From: JBEKEX01 sp050013615
GTDB taxonomy: Bacteria; Chloroflexota; Anaerolineae; Anaerolineales; Anaerolineaceae
DNA: 64,000 nucleotides
NCBI GenBank assembly: GCA_050013615.1
Contig: JBEKEX010000001.1
Span: 122,000-185,999 of the forward strand
Reading direction: 5' to 3'
How positions within the stretch are numbered: position 1 is the first letter of the stretch; every line of letters starts with the position of its first letter. Of this stretch, positions 35,898 to 44,278 are shown piece by piece. Position numbers and translations under genes: made by a program. Below the pieces are notes generated by a model, which did not search any database, had not been told where the DNA came from, and worked only from the letters and a program-made list of their open reading frames with translations.

Positions 35898-36524
35898 TCA
35901 TTCCACATCGACCGGGATTTTTTGTGTTTCGACGGAATTCAGCCCTTCCATCACAGCTTCCCAACCAAAGAGCTGGGTGAATACCAGGGTGAAATCGCCC
36001 GGCTGCAGGGGCTGAATGCCCTGCTCGGCGAGTTGCGCCAACTCATCCGAAGTTAACCGGACTGACTCTTCGAACAGCTTGAAGATCAATTGGGCATTGT
36101 CATCGCCGGCGATACGGTTGATAGATAACTTCCCACAGCCTGTGCAGCGATGAATCAGCATCAATTCACCTTGTCGCGACCCGTTGTATTTTTTATAGGT
36201 CCGCTTCAAAGTGACACCGATGGCGGTCATTTTGGACAAACAAGTGGCTCGACGGTCACCCGGCTTGTTTAGATCAACGTGCCGCGAGGTCAGGCAATAG
36301 GGGCAGTGGTTGCGGTTGTTCACGCCGCTCGCCGCGCGGCTGGTGGGCACGGGCTGCTTGCAATGGATGCAGCAGAATGATTCTTCTCCATGTTTCGAAT
36401 GCTTTGGGCGATGGTTGAGTTCATCCCTGGTTCGATCTCGGTTAGATTTACGTCTTATTCTCTCGATCTCTGGGGCGTCGATGGCGCGTTCCATCCGACG
36501 CGTCCAGTTTTGATGCCTGTTCAT
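35898..36524 (-). CDS. RNHCP-domain zinc-ribbon protein
   Basis: This 208-residue protein has a basic N-terminus (about 1-45, many Arg and Lys) and an RNHCP domain (about 50-135). Zinc-binding pairs are CCIHC, the hallmark RNHCPYC, and RCTGCG. The function of the family is not established; the charge and zinc ribbons suggest RNA or ribosome binding. The start at 36524 has GAGGG just upstream; a frame reaching 36632 would cross the terminator hairpin. Its expression is probably controlled by the long attenuated leader described separately. Confidence 0.85.
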   Translation of the reverse strand: MNRHQNWTRRMERAIDAPEIERIRRKSNRDRTRDELNHRPKHSKHGEESFCCIHCKQPVPTSRAASGVNNRNHCPYCLTSRHVDLNKPGDRRATCLSKMTAIGVTLKRTYKKYNGSRQGELMLIHRCTGCGKLSINRIAGDDNAQLIFKLFEESVRLTSDELAQLAEQGIQPLQPGDFTLVFTQLFGWEAVMEGLNSVETQKIPVDVE

Positions 36525-36534
36525 GGTTCCCTCA

Positions 36535-36568
36535 CAAAAAACAGCCACGGGATTTTTCCCGTGGCTGT
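36535..36568 (-). terminator. Attenuator terminator directly before the RNHCP ribosome site
   Basis: An 11-base-pair stem (36541-36551 with 36558-36568: ACAGCCACGGG and CCCGTGGCTGT) is followed on the minus strand by six T, then GAGGGAACC and the ATG. A full intrinsic terminator 10-20 bases from a start codon is expected only if transcription past it is conditional. Confidence 0.85.
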
Positions 36569-36717
36569 AACATAAAGTTGATCTGAAAATAGGCTCGGAT
36601 AGTAGTCCGAATACAGCGGGTTTTAGTCCCACCGCTTCAAACTTTTACCGTTTAAATGCAAACCACGGGGGCATGGGCGCACCCGTGGTCGAAAGGCCTA
36701 AAACCGAAGATCCGGTT

Positions 36718-36768
36718 CTAAGACTCCAATTGCGGGCGAACCCATGTGAGAGGAACGAACACAAGCAC
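36718..36768 (-). CDS. Possible 16-codon leader peptide in the RNHCP leader
   Basis: A short open frame begins with GTG at 36768 and reads VLVFVPLTWVRPQLES before a TAG. It lies about 45 bases after the expected transcript start and just before the hairpin series, where a leader peptide controlling attenuation would sit. The Shine-Dalgarno match is poor, and alternative starts (TTG at 36771, GTG at 36762) exist. Coding status is speculative. Confidence 0.35.
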   Translation of the reverse strand: MLVFVPLTWVRPQLES

Positions 36769-36820
36769 CAAAGCTGTATTAAACACAAAGCATCCTTTTT
36801 GTAGACTAAACAACCGCGCA

Positions 36821-36849
36821 ACTATACTGCCATGTCGCAATCTTGTCAA
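36821..36849 (-). promoter_or_regulatory. Promoter of the RNHCP leader
   Basis: On the minus strand TTGACA (36849-36844) is followed after 17 bases by TATAGT (36826-36821). Both boxes are close to consensus. Transcription would start near 36813. Confidence 0.8.
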
Positions 36850-36885
36850 TCGATTGTTGGCAGGTGTTATTCAAAAAAATCAAGC

Positions 36886-36920
36886 AATAAAACAACAGGC
36901 TGCCTTTGGCAGCCTGTTGT
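36886..36920 (-). terminator. Terminator after the GNAT gene
   Basis: A perfect 13-base-pair stem (36892-36904 with 36908-36920, ACAACAGGCTGCC and GGCAGCCTGTTGT, loop of 3) is followed on the minus strand by TTTATTG. It lies 14 bases beyond the acetyltransferase stop. Confidence 0.88.
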
Positions 36921-36933
36921 CTAATGCGAATGA

Positions 36934-37410
36934 TTATTTGGGTAATTTTTTGGTGAAGATGACCAGGTCGTCGCCATCCGAATAGAAATCTTGGATGATC
37001 GCTTCGGGGATGTAACCGAGGCTTTCGTAGAATTTACGCGTGCCGGTGTAGGCTTCCATCCCGGAGGTTTCAACCAGGATAAGACGGCCGCCTCTGGCTG
37101 CGATTTGCTGTTCCACGTGTTCCATCAAAGCGCGCCCGGTACCATGCCGGCGTGCCTGGACGTCTGAAGCGATCCAATACAGATCATACGAGCCGTGAGT
37201 AAGGGCTCGTGGTCCGTAGCATGCATAACCGAAAACCTGACCTTCTTCTTTTTGAACGACGAAATGATACCCGCAGATCTCCGGGCCCTCGTTCAAATAT
37301 TCATCCCACAGCTCTTTTACGCATTCGATCTCTTCATCGCTGAAATTGCCGGCCGTGGCCGTGATACGCTGGATGGCGCTGCCGTCATCATCGGATGCCG
37401 GAACGATCAT
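36934..37410 (-). CDS. GNAT-family N-acetyltransferase
   Basis: This 158-residue GNAT protein has the acetyl-CoA binding motif A as VQARRHGTGRALMEHVEQ (about 90-110), and motif B in RKFYESLGYIPEA. Substrate unknown. The start overlaps the stop of the ATP-grasp gene (ATGA at 37410-37407), so it is the second gene of a two-gene operon. A longer frame reaching 37737 overlaps the ATP-grasp gene heavily and is not supported. Together the pair could build and cap a small peptide or amino-acid conjugate; that is inference. Confidence 0.87.
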   Translation of the reverse strand: MIVPASDDDGSAIQRITATAGNFSDEEIECVKELWDEYLNEGPEICGYHFVVQKEEGQVFGYACYGPRALTHGSYDLYWIASDVQARRHGTGRALMEHVEQQIAARGGRLILVETSGMEAYTGTRKFYESLGYIPEAIIQDFYSDGDDLVIFTKKLPK

Positions 37411-38438
37411 AGCCAACCCTCCCGTTTCAGGCCCAATTCGACCAGGCGCTTGACCATGGTTTGGTAATCGTAGCCGGCCGCCGCAGCAGTCACCGGAAAG
37501 CCGGAAGTGGGTGCGAGGTCGGGGATCTCGTTGACGTCCACCACGTACGCCACGCCGTTGAGGTAGCGCATATCCACGCGGGCAAAATCGCGCAGGCCGA
37601 TGGCCTTGAAAGTATTGATCGCCACAGATTTGACGTATTGCTCTTCCGCCGGGGTCAGATCGGCGGGGCAGTGTGTGGTGATGTTTTGATAATAAGGGGA
37701 ATCGGGTATCCACTTGGATTCGTAGGTGAGCAACCATTCCAGCGGATTATCGATCTTCGAATATTCTTGTTCATCAATGGGCAAAGCTTCCACAACGCCA
37801 TTGCCCCACACGGCCACGTTCAACTCGCGTCCCGGGATGAACTCTTCGACCAGCACCGGTTCGTCATAATGTTTGATGACGTACTCCACGCGCATCATCA
37901 AATCGACCACGTTGGTGACAATGGATTCACGGTCGATCCCTAGGCTGCCGTCTTCGAGAGCAGGTTTGACGATGGCCGGGAATGGAACATGCACTTCGCC
38001 TTCGGGTTTTTCGAATACCTGATAGGCGGGGGTGGGGATGCCTGCCGGGACGAGCTTTTCTTTGGTTTTGGTCTTGTTGATGCACAACTCGATGGTTTCC
38101 GGGCGCGATCCGGAATGCTTGAATCCTAATTCTTCGATAACGCGGGTTACACCGATCGAACCTGCGTTAACGCCCTTAAATCCATCGCAATTATTGAAGA
38201 TGAAAGTATTGGCGGGTGAGAACCTGAGCAGCTCCTGGCGGAAGGTATTGAGCGATTTGCGCGCAGCAACCTTCACCACTCGATAGCCGACGGTGCGCAT
38301 GGCTTCGTAGAGATATTGAGTTGTTGAAATCGTATCTTCGAGAGCGATCAGATCCTTTGGGTCACCCCTGGTGGTTTTTTCTTCCAGATTGAAAACTATT
38401 GCTATTTGGTGATGGTCATCGCTGTCACTGTCCATCAA
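37407..38438 (-). CDS. D-Ala-D-Ala ligase-like ATP-grasp enzyme
   Basis: This 343-residue ATP-grasp protein follows the Ddl layout: an N-terminal domain with NNCDGFKGVNAGS in place of the usual Ddl loop, a central domain with PFPAIVKPALEDGSLGI (about 165), then VEEFIPGRELNVAVWG and the Mg-binding end RVDMRYLNGVAYVVDVNEIPDL (about 290-312). The N-terminal loop and overall divergence suggest a substrate other than D-Ala. It is coupled to the GNAT gene. True Ddl would normally be near murein genes, which are not seen here. Confidence 0.82.
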   Translation of the reverse strand: MMDSDSDDHHQIAIVFNLEEKTTRGDPKDLIALEDTISTTQYLYEAMRTVGYRVVKVAARKSLNTFRQELLRFSPANTFIFNNCDGFKGVNAGSIGVTRVIEELGFKHSGSRPETIELCINKTKTKEKLVPAGIPTPAYQVFEKPEGEVHVPFPAIVKPALEDGSLGIDRESIVTNVVDLMMRVEYVIKHYDEPVLVEEFIPGRELNVAVWGNGVVEALPIDEQEYSKIDNPLEWLLTYESKWIPDSPYYQNITTHCPADLTPAEEQYVKSVAINTFKAIGLRDFARVDMRYLNGVAYVVDVNEIPDLAPTSGFPVTAAAAGYDYQTMVKRLVELGLKREGWL

Positions 38439-38588
38439 AAAACACCCTTAAAACGACCTTTCTTCTCTAAGAATATTACTACTTTGCTATCATACCACAA
38501 CTACGAAGAAATACCACATGCGGTTCAACTGTGTGAGGCAAGGTTACCCATCCGACAATGCTGAGATTCGCAATGTTATAATGTTCTC

Positions 38589-40244
38589 ATGTTCCGTAAA
38601 CGTTACTTCTGCATTCTATGGTTCTTCGGCTGGACCATTTTGGGCGTCATTGGGTGGGACCTGATCCTGCCGCGCCTGGGGTTGCGCCGATTGTCGCGCT
38701 CGACGCGGACGCGGCGGATGAAAACGGTAGCCCAACACTTCCGTAAGTTAGCGGTGCAGATGGGCGGTGTGATGATCAAAGTGGGGCAGTTCCTGTCCTC
38801 GCGGTTGGATGTGTTGCCGCGTGAGATCACTGATGAACTGTCCGGTCTGCAGGACGAGGTGGCACCGGAACCGTTCGAACCCATCCGCGCACTGATCGAA
38901 TCTGAGTTCGGCGCGCCCCTGGAGCAAAAATTCAGTGATTTCGACCGCATACCACTGGCATCCGCGTCCATCGGGCAGGTATATTGTGCGCATTTGTGCG
39001 CCACACAAGCCGATGGCACACCTTGCCCTTCGGTGGTGGTCAAAGTGCAACGGCCGCACATCGAAGAGATCGTCGAAGTGGATCTGACGGCGTTGCGGAT
39101 TGTGGGAAGCTGGCTGCAAAAGTACCCGCCCATCAGTAAGCACGTCAATGTGCCGAAGTTGTTGGAAGAATTCAGCCGTTCTTTATATGAAGAGATCGAC
39201 TATATCCATGAGGGCAAGAACGCCGAGACCTTTGCCGAGAATTTCAAAGACGATCTGAACGTACGCGTGCCAAAGGTGATCTGGAGCCACACCACCCAGC
39301 GCGTGCTGACCTTGGAAGACGTGGGTGGGATCAAGATTACCGATTATGCAGCCATCGAGGCGGCAGGTATCGATCGCGCCGAGGTGGCTACCCGGCTGCT
39401 GAATACTTATCTCAAACAGGTCTTCGAAGATGGCTTCTTTCACGCCGATCCACACCCGGGCAACTTGTTCGTCCAGGCGCCGGATGTTGGTGCAGCCCCA
39501 GGTGATTGGAAACTGACCTTCGTCGATTTTGGCATGACCGGGACTCTGCCGGAGCAAACTTTCAAAGGGCTGCGCGAAGTGTTGATCTCAGTCGGCACCC
39601 AGGATGCCCACCGCCTGGTGCAGGCTTACGAGATGTTGGACGTGTTGCTGCCGGGTGCCGATGTTGAGCTTTTAGAGCGCGCCAGCCAGCGGGTTTTCGA
39701 GCGTCTATGGGGCAAATCGACTACGCAAATGATGAGTATGCATCCGGAAGATGCACGCGAGTTTGTGGATGAGTTTGGCGACCTACTATATGAAATGCCT
39801 TTCCAGATACCGGAGCACCTGATCCTTTTGGGGCGCTGTGTCAGCATCCTTTCCGGGATGTGTTCCGGTTTGAACCCCGACTTTAACGTTTGGGAGAGCC
39901 TGGCACCGTATGCCGGCTCGCTGATGGAAGCCGAGGGTGGCGGCAAATGGGAGACCTTGCTGGATGAGGTCGGCAAGATGCTGCAAAAACTGCTGGCGCT
40001 GCCAGCCAAGACCGATTCGCTGCTCAGCCGCATGGAGCAAGGACGGTTGGAAGTGCGCACGCCAACACTGACGCACGAGGTGGAGCGGTTGAACCGCTCA
40101 CAGCGCAAGACTGCCGGGGCAGTGGTGTTTACCGCCTTTTTGTTGGGCGGGGTGCAGCTTTACGTGGCAGGGGACGTGATCCCGGCGGCCGGTTTTGGAG
40201 CGGTCGCAGCATTGACGCTATTGTGGGTTTTAGTCGGCAGGTAA
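38589..40244 (+). CDS. UbiB/AarF-type ABC1 atypical kinase
   Basis: This 551-residue protein has the N-terminal KxGQ motif (MIKVGQFLSSRLDVLP, about 60), the Ala-rich ASIGQVY loop, the VAIK-like VVVKVQRP, the HADPHPGNLF catalytic loop (about 282) and FVDFGMTG. Two hydrophobic segments lie at the C-terminus (about 508-550), as in UbiB. Members support isoprenoid-quinone or lipid metabolism as ATPases. It is a single gene and starts close to the upstream edge of its transcript; a bidirectional terminator follows. Confidence 0.92.
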   Translation: MFRKRYFCILWFFGWTILGVIGWDLILPRLGLRRLSRSTRTRRMKTVAQHFRKLAVQMGGVMIKVGQFLSSRLDVLPREITDELSGLQDEVAPEPFEPIRALIESEFGAPLEQKFSDFDRIPLASASIGQVYCAHLCATQADGTPCPSVVVKVQRPHIEEIVEVDLTALRIVGSWLQKYPPISKHVNVPKLLEEFSRSLYEEIDYIHEGKNAETFAENFKDDLNVRVPKVIWSHTTQRVLTLEDVGGIKITDYAAIEAAGIDRAEVATRLLNTYLKQVFEDGFFHADPHPGNLFVQAPDVGAAPGDWKLTFVDFGMTGTLPEQTFKGLREVLISVGTQDAHRLVQAYEMLDVLLPGADVELLERASQRVFERLWGKSTTQMMSMHPEDAREFVDEFGDLLYEMPFQIPEHLILLGRCVSILSGMCSGLNPDFNVWESLAPYAGSLMEAEGGGKWETLLDEVGKMLQKLLALPAKTDSLLSRMEQGRLEVRTPTLTHEVERLNRSQRKTAGAVVFTAFLLGGVQLYVAGDVIPAAGFGAVAALTLLWVLVGR

Positions 40245-40279
40245 AGTTTAGACCGCCTGAATATCAGTGAATTAAACAA

Positions 40280-40315
40280 AGTAAGGGCATGTTTGATCAT
40301 GCCCTTACTCTTTTT
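40280..40315. terminator. Bidirectional terminator
   Basis: AGTAAGGGCATG (40280-40291) and CATGCCCTTACT (40298-40309) form a 12-base-pair stem with a 6-base loop, followed by CTTTTTCT on the plus strand and TTGTTTAATT on the minus strand. It separates the convergent kinase and small-protein genes. Confidence 0.9.
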
Positions 40316-40340
40316 CTTGATGAAAACGTTGTTGCTCGGT

Positions 40341-40547
40341 TTACTTTTCAATGTGCTCGATGGCTGCATCCAACAGGCTGCGCAGCCCCAACAGGAATTC
40401 CCGGCGGGCAGCGCGTTGGTTCTCGCGCACCCCTTCGGGGATCCAAGCTTCGGCAACTTTGTGCATGTTCTCGTGTGCGACACGCATGTGCTCGCGAGCC
40501 TCATCGATCTTGGCACTCTTCACCGTGCGGGTTGTTTTTTCAGGCAT
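40341..40547 (-). CDS. Small helical protein of unknown function
   Basis: This 68-residue charged protein follows a strong AGGAGG. It is almost wholly helical by composition (KIDEAREHMRVAHENMHKVAEAW, then RAARREFLLGLRSLLDAAIEHIEK), with a central PEGV break, so a two-helix hairpin is likely. A basic N-terminal tail precedes it. No family is recognised. Its strong ribosome site and own terminator argue that it is real. Confidence 0.7.
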   Translation of the reverse strand: MPEKTTRTVKSAKIDEAREHMRVAHENMHKVAEAWIPEGVRENQRAARREFLLGLRSLLDAAIEHIEK

Positions 40548-40672
40548 GACTACCTCCTAAAAGCTGTCCACCGTCAACGACCAATCATCAGACAACTTAT
40601 AAGTTCATTATAAGGGCCATTTGCTGGCAAAGTCAAGAGGAGTGAACGTGAAGTGTGGTAAACTTTTCCCTT

Positions 40673-41476
40673 ATGCCTAAACCTATCATTGCCTTCGATA
40701 TGGACGGGACGTTGTTGGATGATAGTGGCCACATGCGTCCCCAGGATAAAGAGATCTTGCTGAATTGTCGCGATGCGGTCTTCATCGTCGCCTCCGGCCG
40801 CCAGCGCTTCAGTATCCGCCAAACGTTTATCGAAAATGGATTATATGTAGACGAACCGCTGCCATTTCCTTTGGCCATGGCCAATGGCGGCATCATCTAC
40901 GGAGGCGGCGAAGAGTTGCTCGAAGCTTCCGGCTTCGAGCTTGAGATGCAGGAAAAATTATTGCAGATCGCCGATGGATTGGAGGGCATCCCCTATGCAG
41001 TGCACGGTGTGGATTGCGTCCTGACGCCGAAACGAACCAAGTTAAATGAAGCCATGGAAGTTTATTACAAGATTAAGGTGGCGAAAAAGAACATCACGGA
41101 CGAGGACCACAAGACCCCGTGGATCAAATTCCTGTTTTTCTCCGAGTATCTACCTGATCTGCAAAGAGCCGAGAGAGCCTTCAGCGGTTTGGCAGTAGCC
41201 ACATGTTACAGCAGCCCTGTACTGTTTGAGATCAACCCTCTGGGGGTAAACAAGGGCGAGGCCTTGCATCGGTTGCAGAAACACTTGGGAATGGAAGATT
41301 CACCGTTGTTTACCGCCGGTGATGGCGGCAATGACGTGCCCATGCTAAAGGAAGCCAGGGTTTCTTTTGCACCGGTATCGGCTTCGCAAGAAGCGAAGGC
41401 GGCCGCGGATGTGATCATCGATACGGATAAGGACGGCTTACTGGGGCCCATGTTGGGACGGGCGTTGAAGTTTTAA
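40673..41476 (+). CDS. HAD-superfamily hydrolase, Cof type
   Basis: This 267-residue Cof/IIB subfamily phosphatase carries motif I FDMDGTLLDD (nucleophile Asp near residue 9), motif II VASGRQ, and the late GDGGNDVPML motif IV with the preceding Lys in GVNKGEAL. It has a cap domain between about 85 and 190. It should dephosphorylate sugar phosphates or similar small metabolites in the cytoplasm. The ATG at 40673 gives the family N-terminus; the upstream frame to 40655 adds nothing conserved. There is no clear ribosome site. Confidence 0.88.
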   Translation: MPKPIIAFDMDGTLLDDSGHMRPQDKEILLNCRDAVFIVASGRQRFSIRQTFIENGLYVDEPLPFPLAMANGGIIYGGGEELLEASGFELEMQEKLLQIADGLEGIPYAVHGVDCVLTPKRTKLNEAMEVYYKIKVAKKNITDEDHKTPWIKFLFFSEYLPDLQRAERAFSGLAVATCYSSPVLFEINPLGVNKGEALHRLQKHLGMEDSPLFTAGDGGNDVPMLKEARVSFAPVSASQEAKAAADVIIDTDKDGLLGPMLGRALKF

Positions 41477-41493
41477 CTGACGGCACCGTGGGA

Positions 41494-42225
41494 CTAACGG
41501 TGTCCCATAATAATTAGTACTAAAAACAGATAGATCGTATAGGGGAGTAACCATGCCAGGGGCAGGAGCGCATCCTGCCAGCGGTGCTGGGGTGGTGAGT
41601 CAACCGGGGAGGTGGTGGCAATCACCCAGGCAGGGGGAAGAAGCATCGAGCTGTAAACCAAGATAAATTCCCAGAAGGCGATGAAGAGAAGGAATGCCCA
41701 CGCAGAAGGGAGCGAAACTTCATGTCCGCTGATCCAGGGCAAGATCTGGCCGCCTATCACACCGTCTGCTCCGGTTTCGTACAAGCCGCAAAAAAGGAAA
41801 AGAGCAATCGTCGGAAACCGGTTGCGATTTTGAACGCGCACAAAAAGGAGCACCATACCGATGTACCAGGGCATGGTGAGCAGCCAATCCAGGAACAAGT
41901 TCGAGCTGGCGGCGACGCCGCTGCCACCGAAGATGCGTTCGAAAGTCCAGAATTCAGCCTCGATCAGGGCTGCGTTGAAAATGCCAAGGGCGGGTGCGCA
42001 CAATGCAGGACGGCGCGAGAGGAACGGCAACCACCAGCGGCGGGTCAAGAAGAGAATAAGGGTATAGAATCCAGCGGCTTCGATGGCAGAGAATGTGGTC
42101 AGGTTGTTGGGCGTGGGGTTTTTGTGGATACCAATTGCCAGGACAAATTGCCCCCACAACAGCCCGGCAACTAAAACCCAGAGCGGCCAGCGGGCAGGTT
42201 TCTTCCGGATTTCTTCCATTGACAA
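41494..42225 (-). CDS. Multi-pass membrane protein of unknown function
   Basis: This 243-residue protein has about seven hydrophobic segments and a cytoplasmic N-terminus (EEIRKKPARW). Polar features inside membranes include FNAALIEAEFWTFE and GLYETGADGVIGG, acidic residues in helix contexts that could bind a cation or substrate. I do not recognise the family. It follows tatC by 7 bases on the same strand, so the two are likely co-transcribed. Confidence 0.6.
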   Translation of the reverse strand: MSMEEIRKKPARWPLWVLVAGLLWGQFVLAIGIHKNPTPNNLTTFSAIEAAGFYTLILFLTRRWWLPFLSRRPALCAPALGIFNAALIEAEFWTFERIFGGSGVAASSNLFLDWLLTMPWYIGMVLLFVRVQNRNRFPTIALFLFCGLYETGADGVIGGQILPWISGHEVSLPSAWAFLLFIAFWEFILVYSSMLLPPAWVIATTSPVDSPPQHRWQDALLPLAWLLPYTIYLFLVLIIMGHR

Positions 42226-42232
42226 CTGGCCT

Positions 42233-42997
42233 TTATTCCGTTTTGTCGTTCACCTCTTGTTGCTGTTCATCTTGTTTGCCCCTTCTCTGTGCCACGAAGG
42301 CCAGCAACACACTCAGGAAGTACAGTGCGATCAAAGGGGCCATTAAAAGAGACATATTGACCGGGTCAGTAGTAGGGGTGATCACCGCCGCGATGATGGC
42401 GATGACCACGATGGCCACCCGCCAATACTTGAGCAGGTCAGCAGCATTGACCACGCCGAAGCGGGCCAGGATGAAGATCAATAGCGGGGTTTGAAAACTG
42501 GCGCCGATCCAGAACAACAAACTGATGACGAAATCGAAATAGCTGGAAGGCCGTGGGGAAGTGGGGATGTTGAGAAAATTCAACAAGAAGGGCAGCGCGT
42601 TGGGCAGCATAACGAAATATGCAAACGCAACGCCGAGTGCGAACATCAAGGTGGCAAAGAGGACTCCCAGAAATAGCCAGCGCCGTTCGCCGGGTTTTAG
42701 ACCCGGGATGATGAATGCCAACAACTCGTAGAGGATGACCGGCAACGCCAGCAGAAAGCCGCTCAACAGCGAGACCTTCAGGAAAACGTTGACGTTTTCG
42801 GTGACCTCGATGGCTTGCAGCTTGCCCGGCCCTCCGATGGGTTGGGTCAACAGCACGACAATTTTGTCGGCAAAGGTAAGGCTAGCCGCCGTGGTGACTG
42901 CCAGCGCTACCAGTGCTACCAACAGCCGCCGCCGCAGTTCTTCTACGTGGTCCCAAAAACTCATGAGCTTTTCTTGGGTGTCAGAGTTGTCTGTCAT
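42233..42997 (-). CDS. tatC: Twin-arginine translocase subunit TatC
   Basis: This 254-residue TatC has six membrane helices. The N-terminal FWDHVEELRRRLLVAL with the essential Glu pair, and the FALGVAFAYFVMLPNALPFLL segment are typical. TatC recognises twin-arginine signal peptides of folded exported proteins. No tatA gene is next to it. Its partner gene downstream is an unknown membrane protein. Confidence 0.96.
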   Translation of the reverse strand: MTDNSDTQEKLMSFWDHVEELRRRLLVALVALAVTTAASLTFADKIVVLLTQPIGGPGKLQAIEVTENVNVFLKVSLLSGFLLALPVILYELLAFIIPGLKPGERRWLFLGVLFATLMFALGVAFAYFVMLPNALPFLLNFLNIPTSPRPSSYFDFVISLLFWIGASFQTPLLIFILARFGVVNAADLLKYWRVAIVVIAIIAAVITPTTDPVNMSLLMAPLIALYFLSVLLAFVAQRRGKQDEQQQEVNDKTE

Positions 42998-43145
42998 AGG
43001 CTTGGTGTAATTTTACCCTGTATTAAGGACCTGCAACGAGGAACGAGGTTTGTTCACAAATAGTGTTAAAAGTTCTAAAAAACTGTAAAGTTTTTTCCTT
43101 TCAGGGATAAAATATACCGATATGTTTACAAACAGGTGAAATGAA

Positions 43146-44270
43146 ATGCCTTCAGCCGTTGTTTCGATTGTTTCGTGTCGGGAATATGAACCGGATGCTG
43201 TCCGTGCCGCACTACGGGAGTGCCTGGCGCCGCTGGGCGGGATGGAACACTTTGTCCATCCTGGGATGAAGGTCTTATTGAAGCCCAACCTATTGACCGC
43301 TGCGGATTGGGAGCAGGGCGTGACCACGCACCCGGCAATCGTCAGGACGGTGGCCGAGCTGGTGAAGGCCGCCGGAGGCGAGGTATGGATTGGCGACTCG
43401 CCGGCCTTGCCGATCAAAGAGAACCCGCGCGTCTGGCGTAAAAGCGGCATGAGCGAAGTGGCGGAAGCCACCGATGCACGCTTGCTGCTGTTCGAAAGTG
43501 TGGTCTGGAAACAACTCAATGGGAATGATTACTTCATCGCAAAACCGGTGACTGAAGCCGATCTGGTGATCGATCTGCCCAAGTTGAAAACACACGCCTC
43601 CACCCTGTATACCGGTGCGGTGAAGAACCTATTCGGCACCGTGCCCGGCAAGCGCAAGACTGAAATGCACCTGCGTGCCCCCGGCATGCCGGATTTCAGT
43701 CGGAGGCTGGCCGACATCCTCGAATTGGTGCGCCCCGGCCTTGTCATTATGGATGGCGTGCTGGGGATGGAAGGCAACGGTCCTGGCACCAGCGGCACAC
43801 CGCATTCCTATAATCTGCTGGCAGCGTCGGTCGACGCGGTGGCGCTGGATACGGTTTTGTCACGCGCCATGGGTTTCCGAGCAGGCGAAGTGCTGCACCT
43901 GGCCGAAGCGGGCAAGCGTAACCTGGGCGTCGATGACTTACGGAGTATTACCGTGGTGGGTGATCGGGCGCTCCTGGATTTTGGCCCGTTGGTGCTGCCA
44001 ACCGCTTCGGTGTTCTCGCGTATTCCTTCCTGGCTCAGTGCGCCGGTCAGCAACCAGGTCAAATTGCGACCGGAGATCGATGTGACCAAGTGCATCGGCT
44101 GTGGAAAATGCTCGACCGCCTGCCCGGCCTCCGTGATCACGGCCGGCAATCCACCTACGTTCAATTTGTCTTTCTGCATTGGCTGTATGTGCTGTGTGGA
44201 AGTGTGCCCCGAAGGGGCGCTCATCCCGCATCGCAGCCTGATCGCTAAATTGGTGGGGATTGGCGGATAA
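43146..44270 (+). CDS. DUF362 protein with two 4Fe-4S clusters
   Basis: This 374-residue protein has a DUF362 domain (about 1-300; VLLKPNLL, IGDSPA, DLPKLKTHASTLYTGAVKNLFGTVPG) and a C-terminal ferredoxin domain with CIGCGKCSTACP and CIGCMCCVEVCP, eight Cys for two 4Fe-4S clusters. DUF362 proteins are common in anaerobes and their reaction is not settled. The clusters indicate electron transfer. It is a single gene divergent from tatC and convergent with a methyltransferase. Confidence 0.9.
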   Translation: MPSAVVSIVSCREYEPDAVRAALRECLAPLGGMEHFVHPGMKVLLKPNLLTAADWEQGVTTHPAIVRTVAELVKAAGGEVWIGDSPALPIKENPRVWRKSGMSEVAEATDARLLLFESVVWKQLNGNDYFIAKPVTEADLVIDLPKLKTHASTLYTGAVKNLFGTVPGKRKTEMHLRAPGMPDFSRRLADILELVRPGLVIMDGVLGMEGNGPGTSGTPHSYNLLAASVDAVALDTVLSRAMGFRAGEVLHLAEAGKRNLGVDDLRSITVVGDRALLDFGPLVLPTASVFSRIPSWLSAPVSNQVKLRPEIDVTKCIGCGKCSTACPASVITAGNPPTFNLSFCIGCMCCVEVCPEGALIPHRSLIAKLVGIGG

Positions 44271-44278
44271 AGTCCCCT

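Larger units (their letters stand above)
36525..36813 (-). ncRNA. Structured 5' leader of the RNHCP gene (candidate attenuator)
   Basis: Between a strong promoter and the gene lie about 290 untranslated bases with at least five hairpins on the minus strand. They include AACCG/CGGTT near 36700-36715, ACCACGGG/CCCGTGGT (36662-36689), AGCGG/CCGCT (about 36616-36637), CGGA/TCCG (about 36594-36611) and a terminator next to the ribosome site. The CCACGGG of the second hairpin can also pair with the CCCGTGG arm of the terminator, so an antiterminator fold is possible. No known riboswitch or T-box signature was recognised. Confidence 0.65.

Noticed and set aside
36740..36756. tRNA-like T-arm (GGGTTCGCCC) in the RNHCP leader
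   Set aside because: The stretch lies within the possible leader peptide, and no acceptor, D-arm or anticodon stem pairs around it.
36525..36813. T-box or known riboswitch in the RNHCP leader
   Set aside because: No T-box core (UGGNACCGCG-like) or recognisable ligand-binding core was found, so only a generic attenuator is called.
37411..37737. Upstream extension of the GNAT gene
   Set aside because: It would overlap the ATP-grasp gene by over 300 bases in another frame; the ATGA overlap at 37407-37410 is the normal coupled start.
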